Source of the DNA: Bacillota bacterium
GTDB lineage: Bacteria > Bacillota_I > Bacilli_A > RF39 > UBA660
DNA length: 64,000 nt
Direction of reading: 5' to 3'
Assembly (NCBI GenBank): GCA_023430885.1
Contig: JAEYYH010000006.1
Location: 1-64,000, forward strand
This document shows, in pieces, positions 45,867 through 54,195 of the stretch. The stretch's first letter is position 1, and each line of letters begins with the position of its first letter. Both the position numbers and the translations under genes were made by a program. The notes beneath the pieces are model-generated. The model had not been told where the DNA came from and searched no databases. It saw only the letters and a program-made list of their open reading frames with translations.

Positions 45867-47663
45867 ATGAAAGAAAAACTACGCAGTGAGATTGACGATA
45901 AGTACAAATGGGATTTGACAGTAATTTATTCATCTGATGAAGAATGGCAAAAAGATTATGAAGAAGTTAAGTCTTTATTACCATCTATACAAAAATACAA
46001 AGGTCATCTTATGGATAATGCTAAAACATTATTAGATATGACACAGTGTTATTTTAATATTTCCAGAAAACTTGAAAAGGTATATATGTATGCTCATTTA
46101 AATTGCGATGCTGAAACAAGTAATACTAAGTATCAAACTTATGATGGTATGGTTAAAAATCTTTATAAAGATTTAGGAGTAGTAAGTTCTTATATTGAAC
46201 CAGAACTTTTAAAAAGTGAGTATTCTAAGGTAGAGGAATATTATAAAGAAATACCTGCTTTACTTGATTATAAAAATTTCTTTATTGAAATATTTAGATA
46301 TAAAAATCATGTTTTAACTGATAAAGAAGAAGAAATATTATCTAAATTATCTAATGTTCTTAGTGTAAGCAGTAATACTTATGAAAAACTTACGGATACC
46401 GATATGTCTTTAGGTGTTATTTTAGATGAAAATAATGAAAAAGTAGAACTTACTGACAATAATTATTCTAAATATATATCTAGTAGTGATAGAAGAGTTA
46501 GATATGATGCTTTTAAAACTATGTTTAAGGCTTATGGTAGTGTGAAAAACACTATTTCAAGTACTTTGTATGGTGAAATAAATAGTAATGTAGTAATAGC
46601 GAATTTAAAGAAATATGATAGTGCAATAGATGCATCACTATATGCTGATAATGTAACTCTTGATATTTATAATAATTTAATTGATACAGTTAGTAAAAAC
46701 TTGGATGTTTTATTTAAATATTATAATTTAAGAAAAGAAGTTCTTGGTGTTAAAGATCTACACTTGTATGATTTGTATGCTGATTTAATAGATAGTGCTG
46801 AAAAGAAATATACTTTTGATGAAGCTAAAGATATTGTGCTTAAAGCATTAAGCCCACTTGGTGATAAATATATCGAAGATGCGTCTAATGCATTTAAACA
46901 AAGATGGATTGACATATATCCTAATAAGAGCAAATGTAGTGGAGCATACTCTGGTGGTGGATATGATACATATCCATATATACTTTTGAACTTTAATGAT
47001 AGACTTAATGATGTATCAACTCTAGCTCATGAACTAGGTCATTCAATGCATAGTTATTATTCTAGAAAAAACAATTTATATCAAGATAGTGAATACAAAA
47101 TATTTGTAGCTGAAGTAGCAAGTACTGTAAATGAATTGTTCCTTTGCAAGTATCTACTTAAAAATGCTGAAGATAAAGATGTAAAATTATCTATATTAAA
47201 TAGATTAATGGAATTATTCAAAGGTACAATCTATCGTCAAACTATGTTTGCAGAGTTTGAAAAAGATATTTATAATATGGTAGAAAATGATGAAATTCTT
47301 ACATGGGAAAATATTAGTAATCATTATTATGACTTAAATAAAAAATATTTCGGCAATGATGTTGTTATTGACGAAGACATAAAATATGAATGGGCTAGAA
47401 TACCGCATTTCTATTATTATTTTTATGTTTATAAATATGCAACAGGACTATCTGCTGCTTGCTATATAGTAGAAAGTATATTAAACGGCAAAGAGGGAGC
47501 AAGAGAATCTTATTTAGAATTCTTGAAAACTGGTGGCAGATATTATCCTCTTGAAGAATTAAAAATAGCTGATGTAGATATGAACGATCCAATAGTAGTA
47601 GAAAGTGCAATTAAGATGTTTAATGATACTATAAATGAATTTTTAGATATCTATAATAGCTAA
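45867..47663 (+). CDS. pepF: Oligoendopeptidase F (M3 family)
   Basis: 598 residues from ATG 45867; an in-frame ATG at 45855 is less likely because GGGAG lies between the two. Metallopeptidase motif LAHELGHSMHSYYS with the third ligand Glu in FVAEVASTVNELF. The N-terminal helical domain and RIPHFYYYFYVYKYATGLSAA are typical of PepF. It cuts 7-17 residue peptides in the cytoplasm. The position between dnaK and dnaJ is not usual for this gene. Confidence 0.93.
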   Translation: MKEKLRSEIDDKYKWDLTVIYSSDEEWQKDYEEVKSLLPSIQKYKGHLMDNAKTLLDMTQCYFNISRKLEKVYMYAHLNCDAETSNTKYQTYDGMVKNLYKDLGVVSSYIEPELLKSEYSKVEEYYKEIPALLDYKNFFIEIFRYKNHVLTDKEEEILSKLSNVLSVSSNTYEKLTDTDMSLGVILDENNEKVELTDNNYSKYISSSDRRVRYDAFKTMFKAYGSVKNTISSTLYGEINSNVVIANLKKYDSAIDASLYADNVTLDIYNNLIDTVSKNLDVLFKYYNLRKEVLGVKDLHLYDLYADLIDSAEKKYTFDEAKDIVLKALSPLGDKYIEDASNAFKQRWIDIYPNKSKCSGAYSGGGYDTYPYILLNFNDRLNDVSTLAHELGHSMHSYYSRKNNLYQDSEYKIFVAEVASTVNELFLCKYLLKNAEDKDVKLSILNRLMELFKGTIYRQTMFAEFEKDIYNMVENDEILTWENISNHYYDLNKKYFGNDVVIDEDIKYEWARIPHFYYYFYVYKYATGLSAACYIVESILNGKEGARESYLEFLKTGGRYYPLEELKIADVDMNDPIVVESAIKMFNDTINEFLDIYNS

Positions 47664-47676
47664 AAGGTGGTTAAGT

Positions 47677-48786
47677 ATGAATAAAAAAGATTATTATGAG
47701 GTTCTTGGCGTAAATAAAAGTGCTAGTCAAGATGAAATAAAAAGCGCGTTTAGAAAATTAGCGAAAAAATATCATCCAGATGTTTCTAAAGAACCTAATG
47801 CTGCTGAAAAATTCAAAGAAGCTCAAGAAGCTTATGCAATTTTATCAGATGATCAAAAGAGAAAACAATATGATCAATTTGGTCATGCTGCATTTGAACA
47901 AGGCGCTGGTCCTGGTGGAGCAGGTGGCTATGATTTTAGTGGTTTTGATTTTAATGATATATTTAGTGAATTTTTTGGTGGTGGATTTGGTGGTTTCGGT
48001 GGAGCCTCTAACTCTACTAGAGCAAGAAAAGGTAGAGATTCTATTATGCATATGGATCTTACTTTTGATGAAGCAGTATTCGGATGTACTAAAAAAGTTA
48101 CAATTGACACTTATGAAAAATGTGATGAATGTAGTGGCAAGGGTGGACATGGTGAAAAAACATGTGGCACTTGTCATGGAAGTGGTCAAGTAACATCTGA
48201 ACAAAGAACCATGTTTGGAACATATATGACTAAAACAACTTGCCCTAATTGTAAAGGAAAAGGTAAATCATATGAAAGAACATGTTCAAATTGTAAGGGA
48301 ACAGGTAAAGTAAAACAAACAATTACAAAAGAAATAAAAATTCCGGCTGGAGTTAATACAGGTAACCAGCTTCGTATTGCTGGGGCTGGAGAAATGGGAT
48401 CAAATGGTGGCCCTAATGGTGATGTGTATATTGAATTCACTGTTAAAGAACATCCATTATATCAAAGAGATGGTGATGATATTTATTTAGAGTTACCACT
48501 TACTATTACAGAAGCAGTACTAGGATGTAAAAAGGAGATACCTACAATTTATGGAAGTGTCAAACTTACTATAGCACCTGGTGCAACTACTGGAGATAGA
48601 CAAAGATTAAGAGGAAAAGGTATTAGTGGTGTAAATAGTTTTGGTAAAGGTGATATGTATGTGGTTATTAATGTTGTAATACCAACAAAATTATCAAAAG
48701 ACCAAAAGAAGCTATTTGAACAATTAGCCAAAACTGATTTAGAAGAAGGAAATCAGTTTGATAAATTAAGAAAGTATATAGATTAA
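47677..48786 (+). CDS. dnaJ: Chaperone DnaJ (Hsp40)
   Basis: 369 residues. J domain (1-68) with YHPDVSKE (HPD), a Gly/Phe-rich linker, four zinc-binding CxxCxGxG-type motifs (CDECSGKG, CGTCHGSG, CPNCKGKG, CSNCKGTG) and the C-terminal substrate-binding domain. Stimulates DnaK ATPase. AAAGGTGG is the ribosome site, 13 bases after pepF. Confidence 0.97.
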   Translation: MNKKDYYEVLGVNKSASQDEIKSAFRKLAKKYHPDVSKEPNAAEKFKEAQEAYAILSDDQKRKQYDQFGHAAFEQGAGPGGAGGYDFSGFDFNDIFSEFFGGGFGGFGGASNSTRARKGRDSIMHMDLTFDEAVFGCTKKVTIDTYEKCDECSGKGGHGEKTCGTCHGSGQVTSEQRTMFGTYMTKTTCPNCKGKGKSYERTCSNCKGTGKVKQTITKEIKIPAGVNTGNQLRIAGAGEMGSNGGPNGDVYIEFTVKEHPLYQRDGDDIYLELPLTITEAVLGCKKEIPTIYGSVKLTIAPGATTGDRQRLRGKGISGVNSFGKGDMYVVINVVIPTKLSKDQKKLFEQLAKTDLEEGNQFDKLRKYID

Positions 48787-48801
48787 CTATATACTTTTTT
48801 T
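48771..48801 (+). terminator. Intrinsic terminator of the dnaK operon
   Basis: AAAGTATATAG pairs with CTATATACTTT then T residues; it overlaps the dnaJ stop. Confidence 0.9.
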
Positions 48802-48867
48802 GACATTATTTGACTTTCTTAATTAAAAAAGATATTATATGTATAGTAAGATAAGTATGGTGATAGT

Positions 48868-50724
48868 ATGAAAGAAAGAAACGGTTTCACATTAGTTGAA
48901 TTGTTAGGAGTATTAGTATTGCTTGCGGTAATAGGAGTAATTACAATTCCTACAATTAGTAGAATAATATCTAATTCAAAAGCAAAAGCCATCAAAGCCC
49001 AAGAACAAACTATAATGAATGCAGCAAAGAGTTGGGGAGCTGATAACGTAGAACAACTACCTAAAAAAGGTTTTGTATTAGTTGCAATTCAAGATTTAAT
49101 CAGCACTAATTATATTGCTGACGATACCATCGATGATATAGACGATTCAACATATTCTACAATGTGTGTAAAAATAAGGGCAAACACTAAATATAGTACA
49201 TATGATTATGATATAACAGAATGTACTGATAATATAAATGAAGATTGTTTTTCATATAGTGTTAGTGGTAACAGTGGAGATTTGTATGCCAGTATAACTG
49301 GTTATACCTTTGATGATACTAATGTTTGTTCAATGGATGTTACTATACCTGCTACATTAGGTGGATATCCTGTAAAATATATTAATAATTCTTCTTTTTA
49401 TAATACTAGCAATTCTAACAAAATAACAAGTGTTGATTTTTCAAATGTTCCTGATTTAATTGGTATAGGTTATGATTCTTTTAGAGAACAAAATCTTTCT
49501 ACACTAGATTTAAGTATGCTAGATGATTTATCATATATTGGCTCAAATGCCTTTCGCCAGAATTTGCTTACAACAGTTACTTTAAGTAAAAATCTAGTAA
49601 CAATATATGGTGGAGCATTTCAGTACAATAACATATCGTCTATTAGTTTTCCTAATTCATTAAAAGTAATACAGGGAGCGGCTTTTTATGGGAATAATAT
49701 AACAGGGGTTTTAGATTTAAGTAATACTAGTTTAACTGATTTAGGTTCATTTACTACAACAGAAGGTCTTTATAATATTGGCCCTTTTCAAGATAATAAT
49801 ATAACAAGTGTAGTATTACCAAATACTTTGAAAATGATAGGCGATGGTGTTTTTACTCAAAATTTTCTTACTCAAGTTAATATTCCATCGAATGTTGAAA
49901 TGATAGGCAGATTTGCTTTTGCTGGGAATGCAATAACAAATGAACTGGTTTTTCCAAGCACGCTAAAGGAAATAAGATGGAAAGCTTTTTCTACCGCAAT
50001 AAGTGGCGGGAAAGTTAATTTTACTAATGCTAGTTCACTTACTGTGATTGAAGACTCGGCATTTTATGGTAATACTTTAAATAATGGTGTATTAGATTTC
50101 AGTCTTGCATCTTCATTAACGTCAATAGTAAAGAATGCCTTTAGAGAAACTGCTATATCATCAGCTGACTTTTCAGGTTTATCCAGTTTAAAAACTGTTG
50201 GATTAGCAGCATTTTTAAATTGTCACATTCCGGGAGTGTTAAACTTATCTAATTCTTTATTGTTACAGGATATAGGTGAAGTAAGTCCAACTGGAACATA
50301 TTATGGGCCTTTTCAAAATAATAACTTTACTTCTATAATTCTTCCAGATGTCGCATATCGACTAAATGATAATGCTTTCTCATATAATTTACTTCAGGAT
50401 ATTAATTTTGGAACGAAGATAACAAGAATAGGCAAATACGCTTTATCACATAATAGTTTTACTAGTTTGACAATACCAGGGTCAGTTATAGATATATATG
50501 ATTATGCTCTTTCTTATAATAGTTTAACAAATATTGTACTAAGTTTAGGTGTTTCAAATATAAACTATAGAGCATTTTATAAAATGTCGACTTCAAATCC
50601 TAATTTAACGGTAATTACTAATTCTACAGGCAAATCATATAATTGGTATAACTTAACAAGTGTTGGTTCTACTGCAACTTGTAGTTTTATAAAAGGGACT
50701 TGTAGTACGATAACAATAAATTAA
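48868..50724 (+). CDS. Prepilin-anchored BspA-type LRR surface protein
   Basis: 618 residues. Leader MKERNG then FTLVELLGVLVLLAVIGVITIP, a pilin-like segment with paired Cys, then about 150-600 of BspA/TpLRR repeats (for example IGSNAFRQNLLTTVTL, IYGGAFQYNNISSISF, IGKYALSHNSFTSLTI, about 20-24 residues each, roughly 18). It lacks the CUB-like end of its paralogues at 35095 and 61592, ending instead in STATCSFIKGTCSTITIN. Predicted surface adhesin. An IS3 element sits 30 bases after its stop and breaks its terminator. Confidence 0.88.
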   Translation: MKERNGFTLVELLGVLVLLAVIGVITIPTISRIISNSKAKAIKAQEQTIMNAAKSWGADNVEQLPKKGFVLVAIQDLISTNYIADDTIDDIDDSTYSTMCVKIRANTKYSTYDYDITECTDNINEDCFSYSVSGNSGDLYASITGYTFDDTNVCSMDVTIPATLGGYPVKYINNSSFYNTSNSNKITSVDFSNVPDLIGIGYDSFREQNLSTLDLSMLDDLSYIGSNAFRQNLLTTVTLSKNLVTIYGGAFQYNNISSISFPNSLKVIQGAAFYGNNITGVLDLSNTSLTDLGSFTTTEGLYNIGPFQDNNITSVVLPNTLKMIGDGVFTQNFLTQVNIPSNVEMIGRFAFAGNAITNELVFPSTLKEIRWKAFSTAISGGKVNFTNASSLTVIEDSAFYGNTLNNGVLDFSLASSLTSIVKNAFRETAISSADFSGLSSLKTVGLAAFLNCHIPGVLNLSNSLLLQDIGEVSPTGTYYGPFQNNNFTSIILPDVAYRLNDNAFSYNLLQDINFGTKITRIGKYALSHNSFTSLTIPGSVIDIYDYALSYNSLTNIVLSLGVSNINYRAFYKMSTSNPNLTVITNSTGKSYNWYNLTSVGSTATCSFIKGTCSTITIN

Positions 50725-50730
50725 TTTAAA

Positions 50731-50754
50731 AGAGAAAACCATCACTAAGTTTTC
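50731..50754 (+). terminator. Remnant of a terminator split by the IS
   Basis: AGAAAAC pairs with GTTTTCT around CATCACTAA. In the uninterrupted sequence the hairpin would continue into CTTTTTT, which is now after the IS at 52120. The remaining hairpin lacks a T run on the + strand. Confidence 0.65.
50741..50754 (+). repeat. 14-bp direct repeat flanking the IS (left)
   Basis: ATCACTAAGTTTTC, identical to 52107-52120 on the right side; taken as a target-site duplication of the insertion. Confidence 0.8.
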
Positions 50755-50793
50755 TGAACTAGTCAACAAAAAGTAGACACATTTAAAAAACAT

Positions 50794-51636
50794 TTAGAAC
50801 CCCATTTCAGTTTTGTACTGGATTGGGGTTTTATAGTTTAAAGAATAAGCTAATCTTTCATTATTATAATAATCTATGTATGTTCTTATAAATTCATCAA
50901 ATGATGAATAACTATCAATGTCGAAATCACTTTGAATTTCATCTTTTATCCAACCGTTGATCGATTCCATTTTTGGATTATCTGTTGGAGTTCCAGCTCG
51001 CGACATTGAACGAATTATGTTATAATCTTTATGTGCGTTTGTAAACGCCATTGAAGAGTAGACTACACCCTGATCACTATGCAAGGTTGAAGGGTAATCT
51101 ATTCTTTTTATTTTGTCTAAATACGGAAATAATCCATCATAATATGGTTTTATTGAATTGTGTTTATTTGTATAACCATATGAAATTATTTCATTATTAA
51201 ATGCATCCAAATATAAAGCTGTATCATAAAGTTCTGTACGATATTTAATACATGTCATATCTGTACATACTTTTTCTAATGGTTTAGTTGCTTTCCAATT
51301 ATTTTTAATAATATTTGAATACAAAATATGCTCTTGTCCAGGGTTTTTATATTTGTAACTTCTTACTGCTGATTTAATGTTTAAATACTTACAGCATTTA
51401 TGGACTAGATTATCTGAAATGAGCCATCCTATATCTTTTCTTATCTGCCTATTTATGTGTCTATATCCCCATGATTTATGCTTTGTATGATATTCATTAA
51501 CTAATAAACATAATTGTTCTCTGTCTAATTGGTATTGTCTTTTTATGTCTTTGTTATTTAACCATTTATAATAACCACTCCTTGATACTTCCATATATAC
51601 ACATAAAGATTTTATATTAAATTCTAATTTTAGCAT
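50794..51636 (-). CDS. IS3-family transposase OrfB
   Basis: 280 residues. HTH_21-like start (VSRSGYYKWLNNK), then the rve/DDE integrase core: Asp in VCTDMTCIKY, Asp in LHSDQGVVYSS and Glu in DNPKMESINGWIKDE. The end matches the truncated copy at 2-91. ATG 51636 is a possible independent start, but in this family OrfB is normally made as a fusion with OrfA by -1 frameshifting; the -1 frame is open upstream through IHKFIEEEYEIVNML. Confidence 0.93.
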   Translation of the reverse strand: MLKLEFNIKSLCVYMEVSRSGYYKWLNNKDIKRQYQLDREQLCLLVNEYHTKHKSWGYRHINRQIRKDIGWLISDNLVHKCCKYLNIKSAVRSYKYKNPGQEHILYSNIIKNNWKATKPLEKVCTDMTCIKYRTELYDTALYLDAFNNEIISYGYTNKHNSIKPYYDGLFPYLDKIKRIDYPSTLHSDQGVVYSSMAFTNAHKDYNIIRSMSRAGTPTDNPKMESINGWIKDEIQSDFDIDSYSSFDEFIRTYIDYYNNERLAYSLNYKTPIQYKTEMGF

Positions 51637-51641
51637 ATTAA

Positions 51642-52022
51642 CTATTTCATATTCTTCTTCGATAAATTTATGAATTGTTTTTCTAGACCAACTCCTTTCA
51701 CCGTGTAACCTTTTTTTAATCTTTCATTCTCCACTCTTAATTTCATAAGTTCATATTGTAATTCTTCAATATCTGTTCGATTCTTTTTTCTGTTTAGACC
51801 GCCATATGGAGAACCCGGCTTCTTCTTATTAATTAATCCTTCTTCTCCTTGTTCAATATATTTTTTTATCCATAAATGTGCTTGTCCCGGATTAATTCCT
51901 TCTTCTTTTGAAATAATGCTTAAGCTATTTTCTTGATTCATGATTCTTTTTACTATTCTTAATTTTTCTTCTTTCGACCAATATTTATTATCTCTAGTTG
52001 CTTTACCTTTAGTTCTTCCCAT
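51642..52022 (-). CDS. IS3-family OrfA (helix-turn-helix)
   Basis: 126 residues. HTH_28-type DNA-binding region (WSKEEKLRIVKRIMNQENS, INPGQAHLWIKKYIEQGEEG) and a leucine-zipper-like helix (IEELQYELMKLRVENERLKK). It recognises the terminal repeats. AAGGAGATG precedes ATG 52022. The last residues after GVGLEK are probably replaced in the fusion by the -1 frame. Confidence 0.92.
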   Translation of the reverse strand: MGRTKGKATRDNKYWSKEEKLRIVKRIMNQENSLSIISKEEGINPGQAHLWIKKYIEQGEEGLINKKKPGSPYGGLNRKKNRTDIEELQYELMKLRVENERLKKGYTVKGVGLEKQFINLSKKNMK

Positions 52023-52106
52023 TTAATTCATCTCCTTAATTTAATTATAACAAAATAAAAAGTAGACACGCTTTTTATTTGTGTCTACTTTTACTTTACC
52101 ACTTCA

Positions 52107-52120
52107 ATCACTAAGTTTTC
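52107..52120 (+). repeat. 14-bp direct repeat flanking the IS (right)
   Basis: ATCACTAAGTTTTC, as at 50741-50754; it contains the stop codon of sspI (TAG on the minus strand, 52111-52113). Confidence 0.8.
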
Positions 52121-52323
52121 TCTTTTTTCATACCTTCAATTATAGTTTCTAAGATGTTGTCTTTATCATTACTATTTTTCCATAATACCTCAAATAATAC
52201 CCCAAGGCCAGGTAAAGTTATTTCTTCTTTATCTTCGACAGCCTCAGTAATAGAGCCTTTTAAATCTTCAGCATTAGTATCTTTAAAATTTTGAATAATA
52301 TTTTTTCTTATATCTATATTCAT
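52111..52323 (-). CDS. sspI: Small acid-soluble spore protein SspI-like
   Basis: 70 residues. NIDIRKNIIQNFKDTNAEDL, EITLPGLGVLFEVLWKNS and ILETIIEGM match the SspI family, a minor spore protein made in the forespore in Bacillus. AAGAGGTGATT precedes ATG. The IS end lies four bases beyond its stop, and one arm of its terminator is gone. Another sporulation marker besides the two SASPs and spo0A, on the opposite strand. Confidence 0.85.
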   Translation of the reverse strand: MNIDIRKNIIQNFKDTNAEDLKGSITEAVEDKEEITLPGLGVLFEVLWKNSNDKDNILETIIEGMKKEKT

Positions 52324-52339
52324 ATAATCACCTCTTAAT

Positions 52340-52371
52340 ATTATAATGTAGAGTTTTATAAAATTAATTCA
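52340..52371 (-). promoter_or_regulatory. Possible forespore-type promoter of sspI
   Basis: On the minus strand GAATTA and CATTATA are spaced by 16 bases, a reasonable match to sigma-G/F (GNATR, CATNNTA). A sigma-A reading (TTGAAT, TATAAT, 19 bases) is also possible. Confidence 0.4.
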
Positions 52372-52419
52372 ACATAATTAAAATTATTATTTATAAGTTA
52401 TGACATTAATTAAAACAAA

Positions 52420-52442
52420 TAAAAAAAGACCTAAGTCTTTTA
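52420..52442 (-). terminator. Intrinsic terminator of the Met/Pro-rich protein gene
   Basis: On the minus strand AAAGAC-TTAG-GTCTTT then T residues, overlapping the stop of the gene. Confidence 0.7.
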
Positions 52443-52778
52443 AACCATATAAAAATTTGATTCGGAATAAGATGGAGTTGTGCTATTTGAAGACATCATA
52501 CCTTCTAATCTTGCAACTCTCTTTTCTAAGTTATTTACTTGAACTGTTAATGAATTATTACTATCACCAGAGCCATAATTAGTATTTTGCATAGGCATCA
52601 TAGATGTTTGTGTTGACATTGGCATACCGCCTTGCATAGGCATACCACTTTGCATAGGCATTACAGGTGCAGGTGTTGGCATACCCGGCATCATACCCAT
52701 ATTATTCATATTTCCATACATTGGATACATAGGATAACCTCCTACAGGGCAATTTCTATCCTTTTTCAGTTTAAACAC
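52440..52778 (-). CDS. Met/Pro/Gly-rich protein, spore-coat-like
   Basis: 112 residues. The central part is repetitive and rich in Met, Pro and Gly (YPMYPMYGNMNNMGMMPGMP, MQSGMPMQGGMPM), and the C-terminal part is a short coiled coil (NSLTVQVNNLEKRVARLEGMM). I recognise no family by name, but composition is like small spore-coat or exosporium proteins of Firmicutes. The frame starts at GTG 52778. The position next to sspI and a sigma-K-like promoter (AC, 16 bases, CATATAAT, near 52797-52822) support a spore role (inference). Confidence 0.65.
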   Translation of the reverse strand: MFKLKKDRNCPVGGYPMYPMYGNMNNMGMMPGMPTPAPVMPMQSGMPMQGGMPMSTQTSMMPMQNTNYGSGDSNNSLTVQVNNLEKRVARLEGMMSSNSTTPSYSESNFYMV

Positions 52779-52796
52779 TTCCTTACTTTCTAATAA

Positions 52797-52822
52797 ATTA
52801 TATGCATGTATTCCTTTTTTGT
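52797..52822 (-). promoter_or_regulatory. Possible sigma-K-like promoter of the coat-like gene
   Basis: Minus strand: AC, 16 bases, CATATAATT resembles mother-cell sigma-K promoters (AC-N16/17-CATANNNTA). Weak evidence by itself. Confidence 0.35.
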
Positions 52823-52855
52823 GATAAATATGCTAAAATTGGACATGGTGATTTT

Positions 52856-53488
52856 ATGAGACTTAGAAATGTAAGCGGAGCTAAAGAAATAATTGAGGCA
52901 TCAAAGTATGTCATTTTAAATCCGACTGAGTATAAAGGAAAATATAAAGAAATATTTGGAAATAGTAATCCTATAAAAATTGAAATAGGGATGGGCAAAG
53001 GCACGTTTATATATAATAATGCTTTAAGGTATCCAGAAGTTAATTTTATAGGTATAGAAAAGTTTGATAGTGTAATAGCAAGAGCTATTCAAAAGATAGA
53101 AGATACTGATTTACCTAATCTTAAACTTATAAGAATGGATGCATTAAATATAGATGAGGTTTTTGATAAGGAAATAGATACGATATTTCTTAATTTCTCT
53201 GATCCATGGCCTAAAAATAGACATGAGATAAGAAGACTAACTAGTCCGATATTTTTAGAAAAATATGATAAAGTTTTTTGTAATGGCAATAAAGTAATTC
53301 AAAAAACTGATAATAGGAAACTATTTGAATACTCAATTATGTCATTTAATAATTATGGATATAAGATAGAAGAACTATCTTTAGACTTATATAATGATGA
53401 TATAAAGGAGAACATACCAACAGAGTATGAAAAGAAATTTGCTGGTCGTGGTGAAAGAATTTATAGAGTCAAAGCTACTAGACAGTAA
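52856..53488 (+). CDS. trmB: tRNA (guanine-N7)-methyltransferase
   Basis: 210 residues from ATG 52856 (ATGGTGATTTT upstream; an earlier in-frame start is not supported). SAM-binding loop EIGMGKGTFIYNNALR, FSDPWPKNRHEIRRLT and the ending KFAGRGERIYRVKAT are family marks. Methylates G46 in the tRNA variable loop. Divergent from the coat-like gene. Confidence 0.95.
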   Translation: MRLRNVSGAKEIIEASKYVILNPTEYKGKYKEIFGNSNPIKIEIGMGKGTFIYNNALRYPEVNFIGIEKFDSVIARAIQKIEDTDLPNLKLIRMDALNIDEVFDKEIDTIFLNFSDPWPKNRHEIRRLTSPIFLEKYDKVFCNGNKVIQKTDNRKLFEYSIMSFNNYGYKIEELSLDLYNDDIKENIPTEYEKKFAGRGERIYRVKATRQ

Positions 53489-53507
53489 ATTAACATGTAA
53501 AATTAAG

Positions 53508-53534
53508 AAAAACTACTATAAAATAGTTTTTTTT
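53508..53534 (+). terminator. Intrinsic terminator of trmB
   Basis: AAAACTA pairs with TAGTTTT across an eight-base loop, then T residues. Confidence 0.7.
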
Positions 53535-53562
53535 GATATAATAAAATTATAGAAGGTGTAAT

Positions 53563-54183
53563 ATGAAAAAGACAAGTAGAATAATATTTATGTTGCTTTC
53601 CGTATTTCTTCTTTCTGGTTGTACAGTAGTTAGAATTACTACAGATAATATTGATACAATTGTTAGTGTTGTTTTATCAAAAGATAATACATTATATAAT
53701 ACTATTGGCAAAGGATATAAATATTATAAACCAAGAGGGGTTTCTTACATAGATACAAGTGAGTATAATGAAAAACTATATTCTAATGGTAATTATTATT
53801 ACTTGTATGTTGATATAAATAGTTATTTTTATAAAAAAGAATTTACTTATAAGGAAAATAGCGATAGCTATTATTCAAGATATATTGATGAAGATGGCAA
53901 GACTGGTTATCTTGAAATCAATAAACAAGAGAATGGTTATTATTTAGTCGAATTTTTATATAATTATGCGAAAATAGAAGCTCTAGTCCTTGAGGATGAT
54001 GTTAATGATGTTGTACTCAATGCGACATATATTTTATCTACTATAAAGTATAATAGTAATGTTATAAAATTAATGCTTAACGATGATTATTTTACTAATC
54101 CAGAAGAGAAGTATGATATTTTTACACCTAAAGTAGAAAATAGCAACTTTCTAGAATATACCGAAGAAGATATAGAAGGATAA
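53563..54183 (+). CDS. Hypothetical lipoprotein
   Basis: 206 residues with a lipoprotein signal peptide, the lipobox Leu-Ser-Gly-Cys in VFLLSGCTVVRI (Cys about residue 20). The rest is Tyr- and Asn-rich with no domain I recognise. It should be anchored to the outer face of the membrane. First gene of a row with 54196-55836 (12-base gap), probably one operon. AAGGTG precedes ATG. Confidence 0.75.
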   Translation: MKKTSRIIFMLLSVFLLSGCTVVRITTDNIDTIVSVVLSKDNTLYNTIGKGYKYYKPRGVSYIDTSEYNEKLYSNGNYYYLYVDINSYFYKKEFTYKENSDSYYSRYIDEDGKTGYLEINKQENGYYLVEFLYNYAKIEALVLEDDVNDVVLNATYILSTIKYNSNVIKLMLNDDYFTNPEEKYDIFTPKVENSNFLEYTEEDIEG

Positions 54184-54195
54184 AGGGTGAATTAG

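Larger units (their letters stand above)
50755..52106 (-). mobile_element. Complete IS3-family (IS150-like) insertion sequence
   Basis: A 1352-bp element beginning TGAACTAG and ending CCACTTCA, the TG...CA ends of the IS3 family. The inner repeats are imperfect: about 20 of 25 positions match, sharing AAAAGTAGACAC. It has OrfA and OrfB on the minus strand with a possible -1 frameshift between. It lies four bases after the sspI stop codon and splits a shared terminator. The flanking 14-bp direct repeat is longer than the 3-4 bp normal for IS3. Confidence 0.92.

Noticed and set aside
50755..52323. A prophage or larger genomic island around the IS
   Set aside because: Only transposase genes are inside, with host sporulation and tRNA-modification genes immediately beyond.
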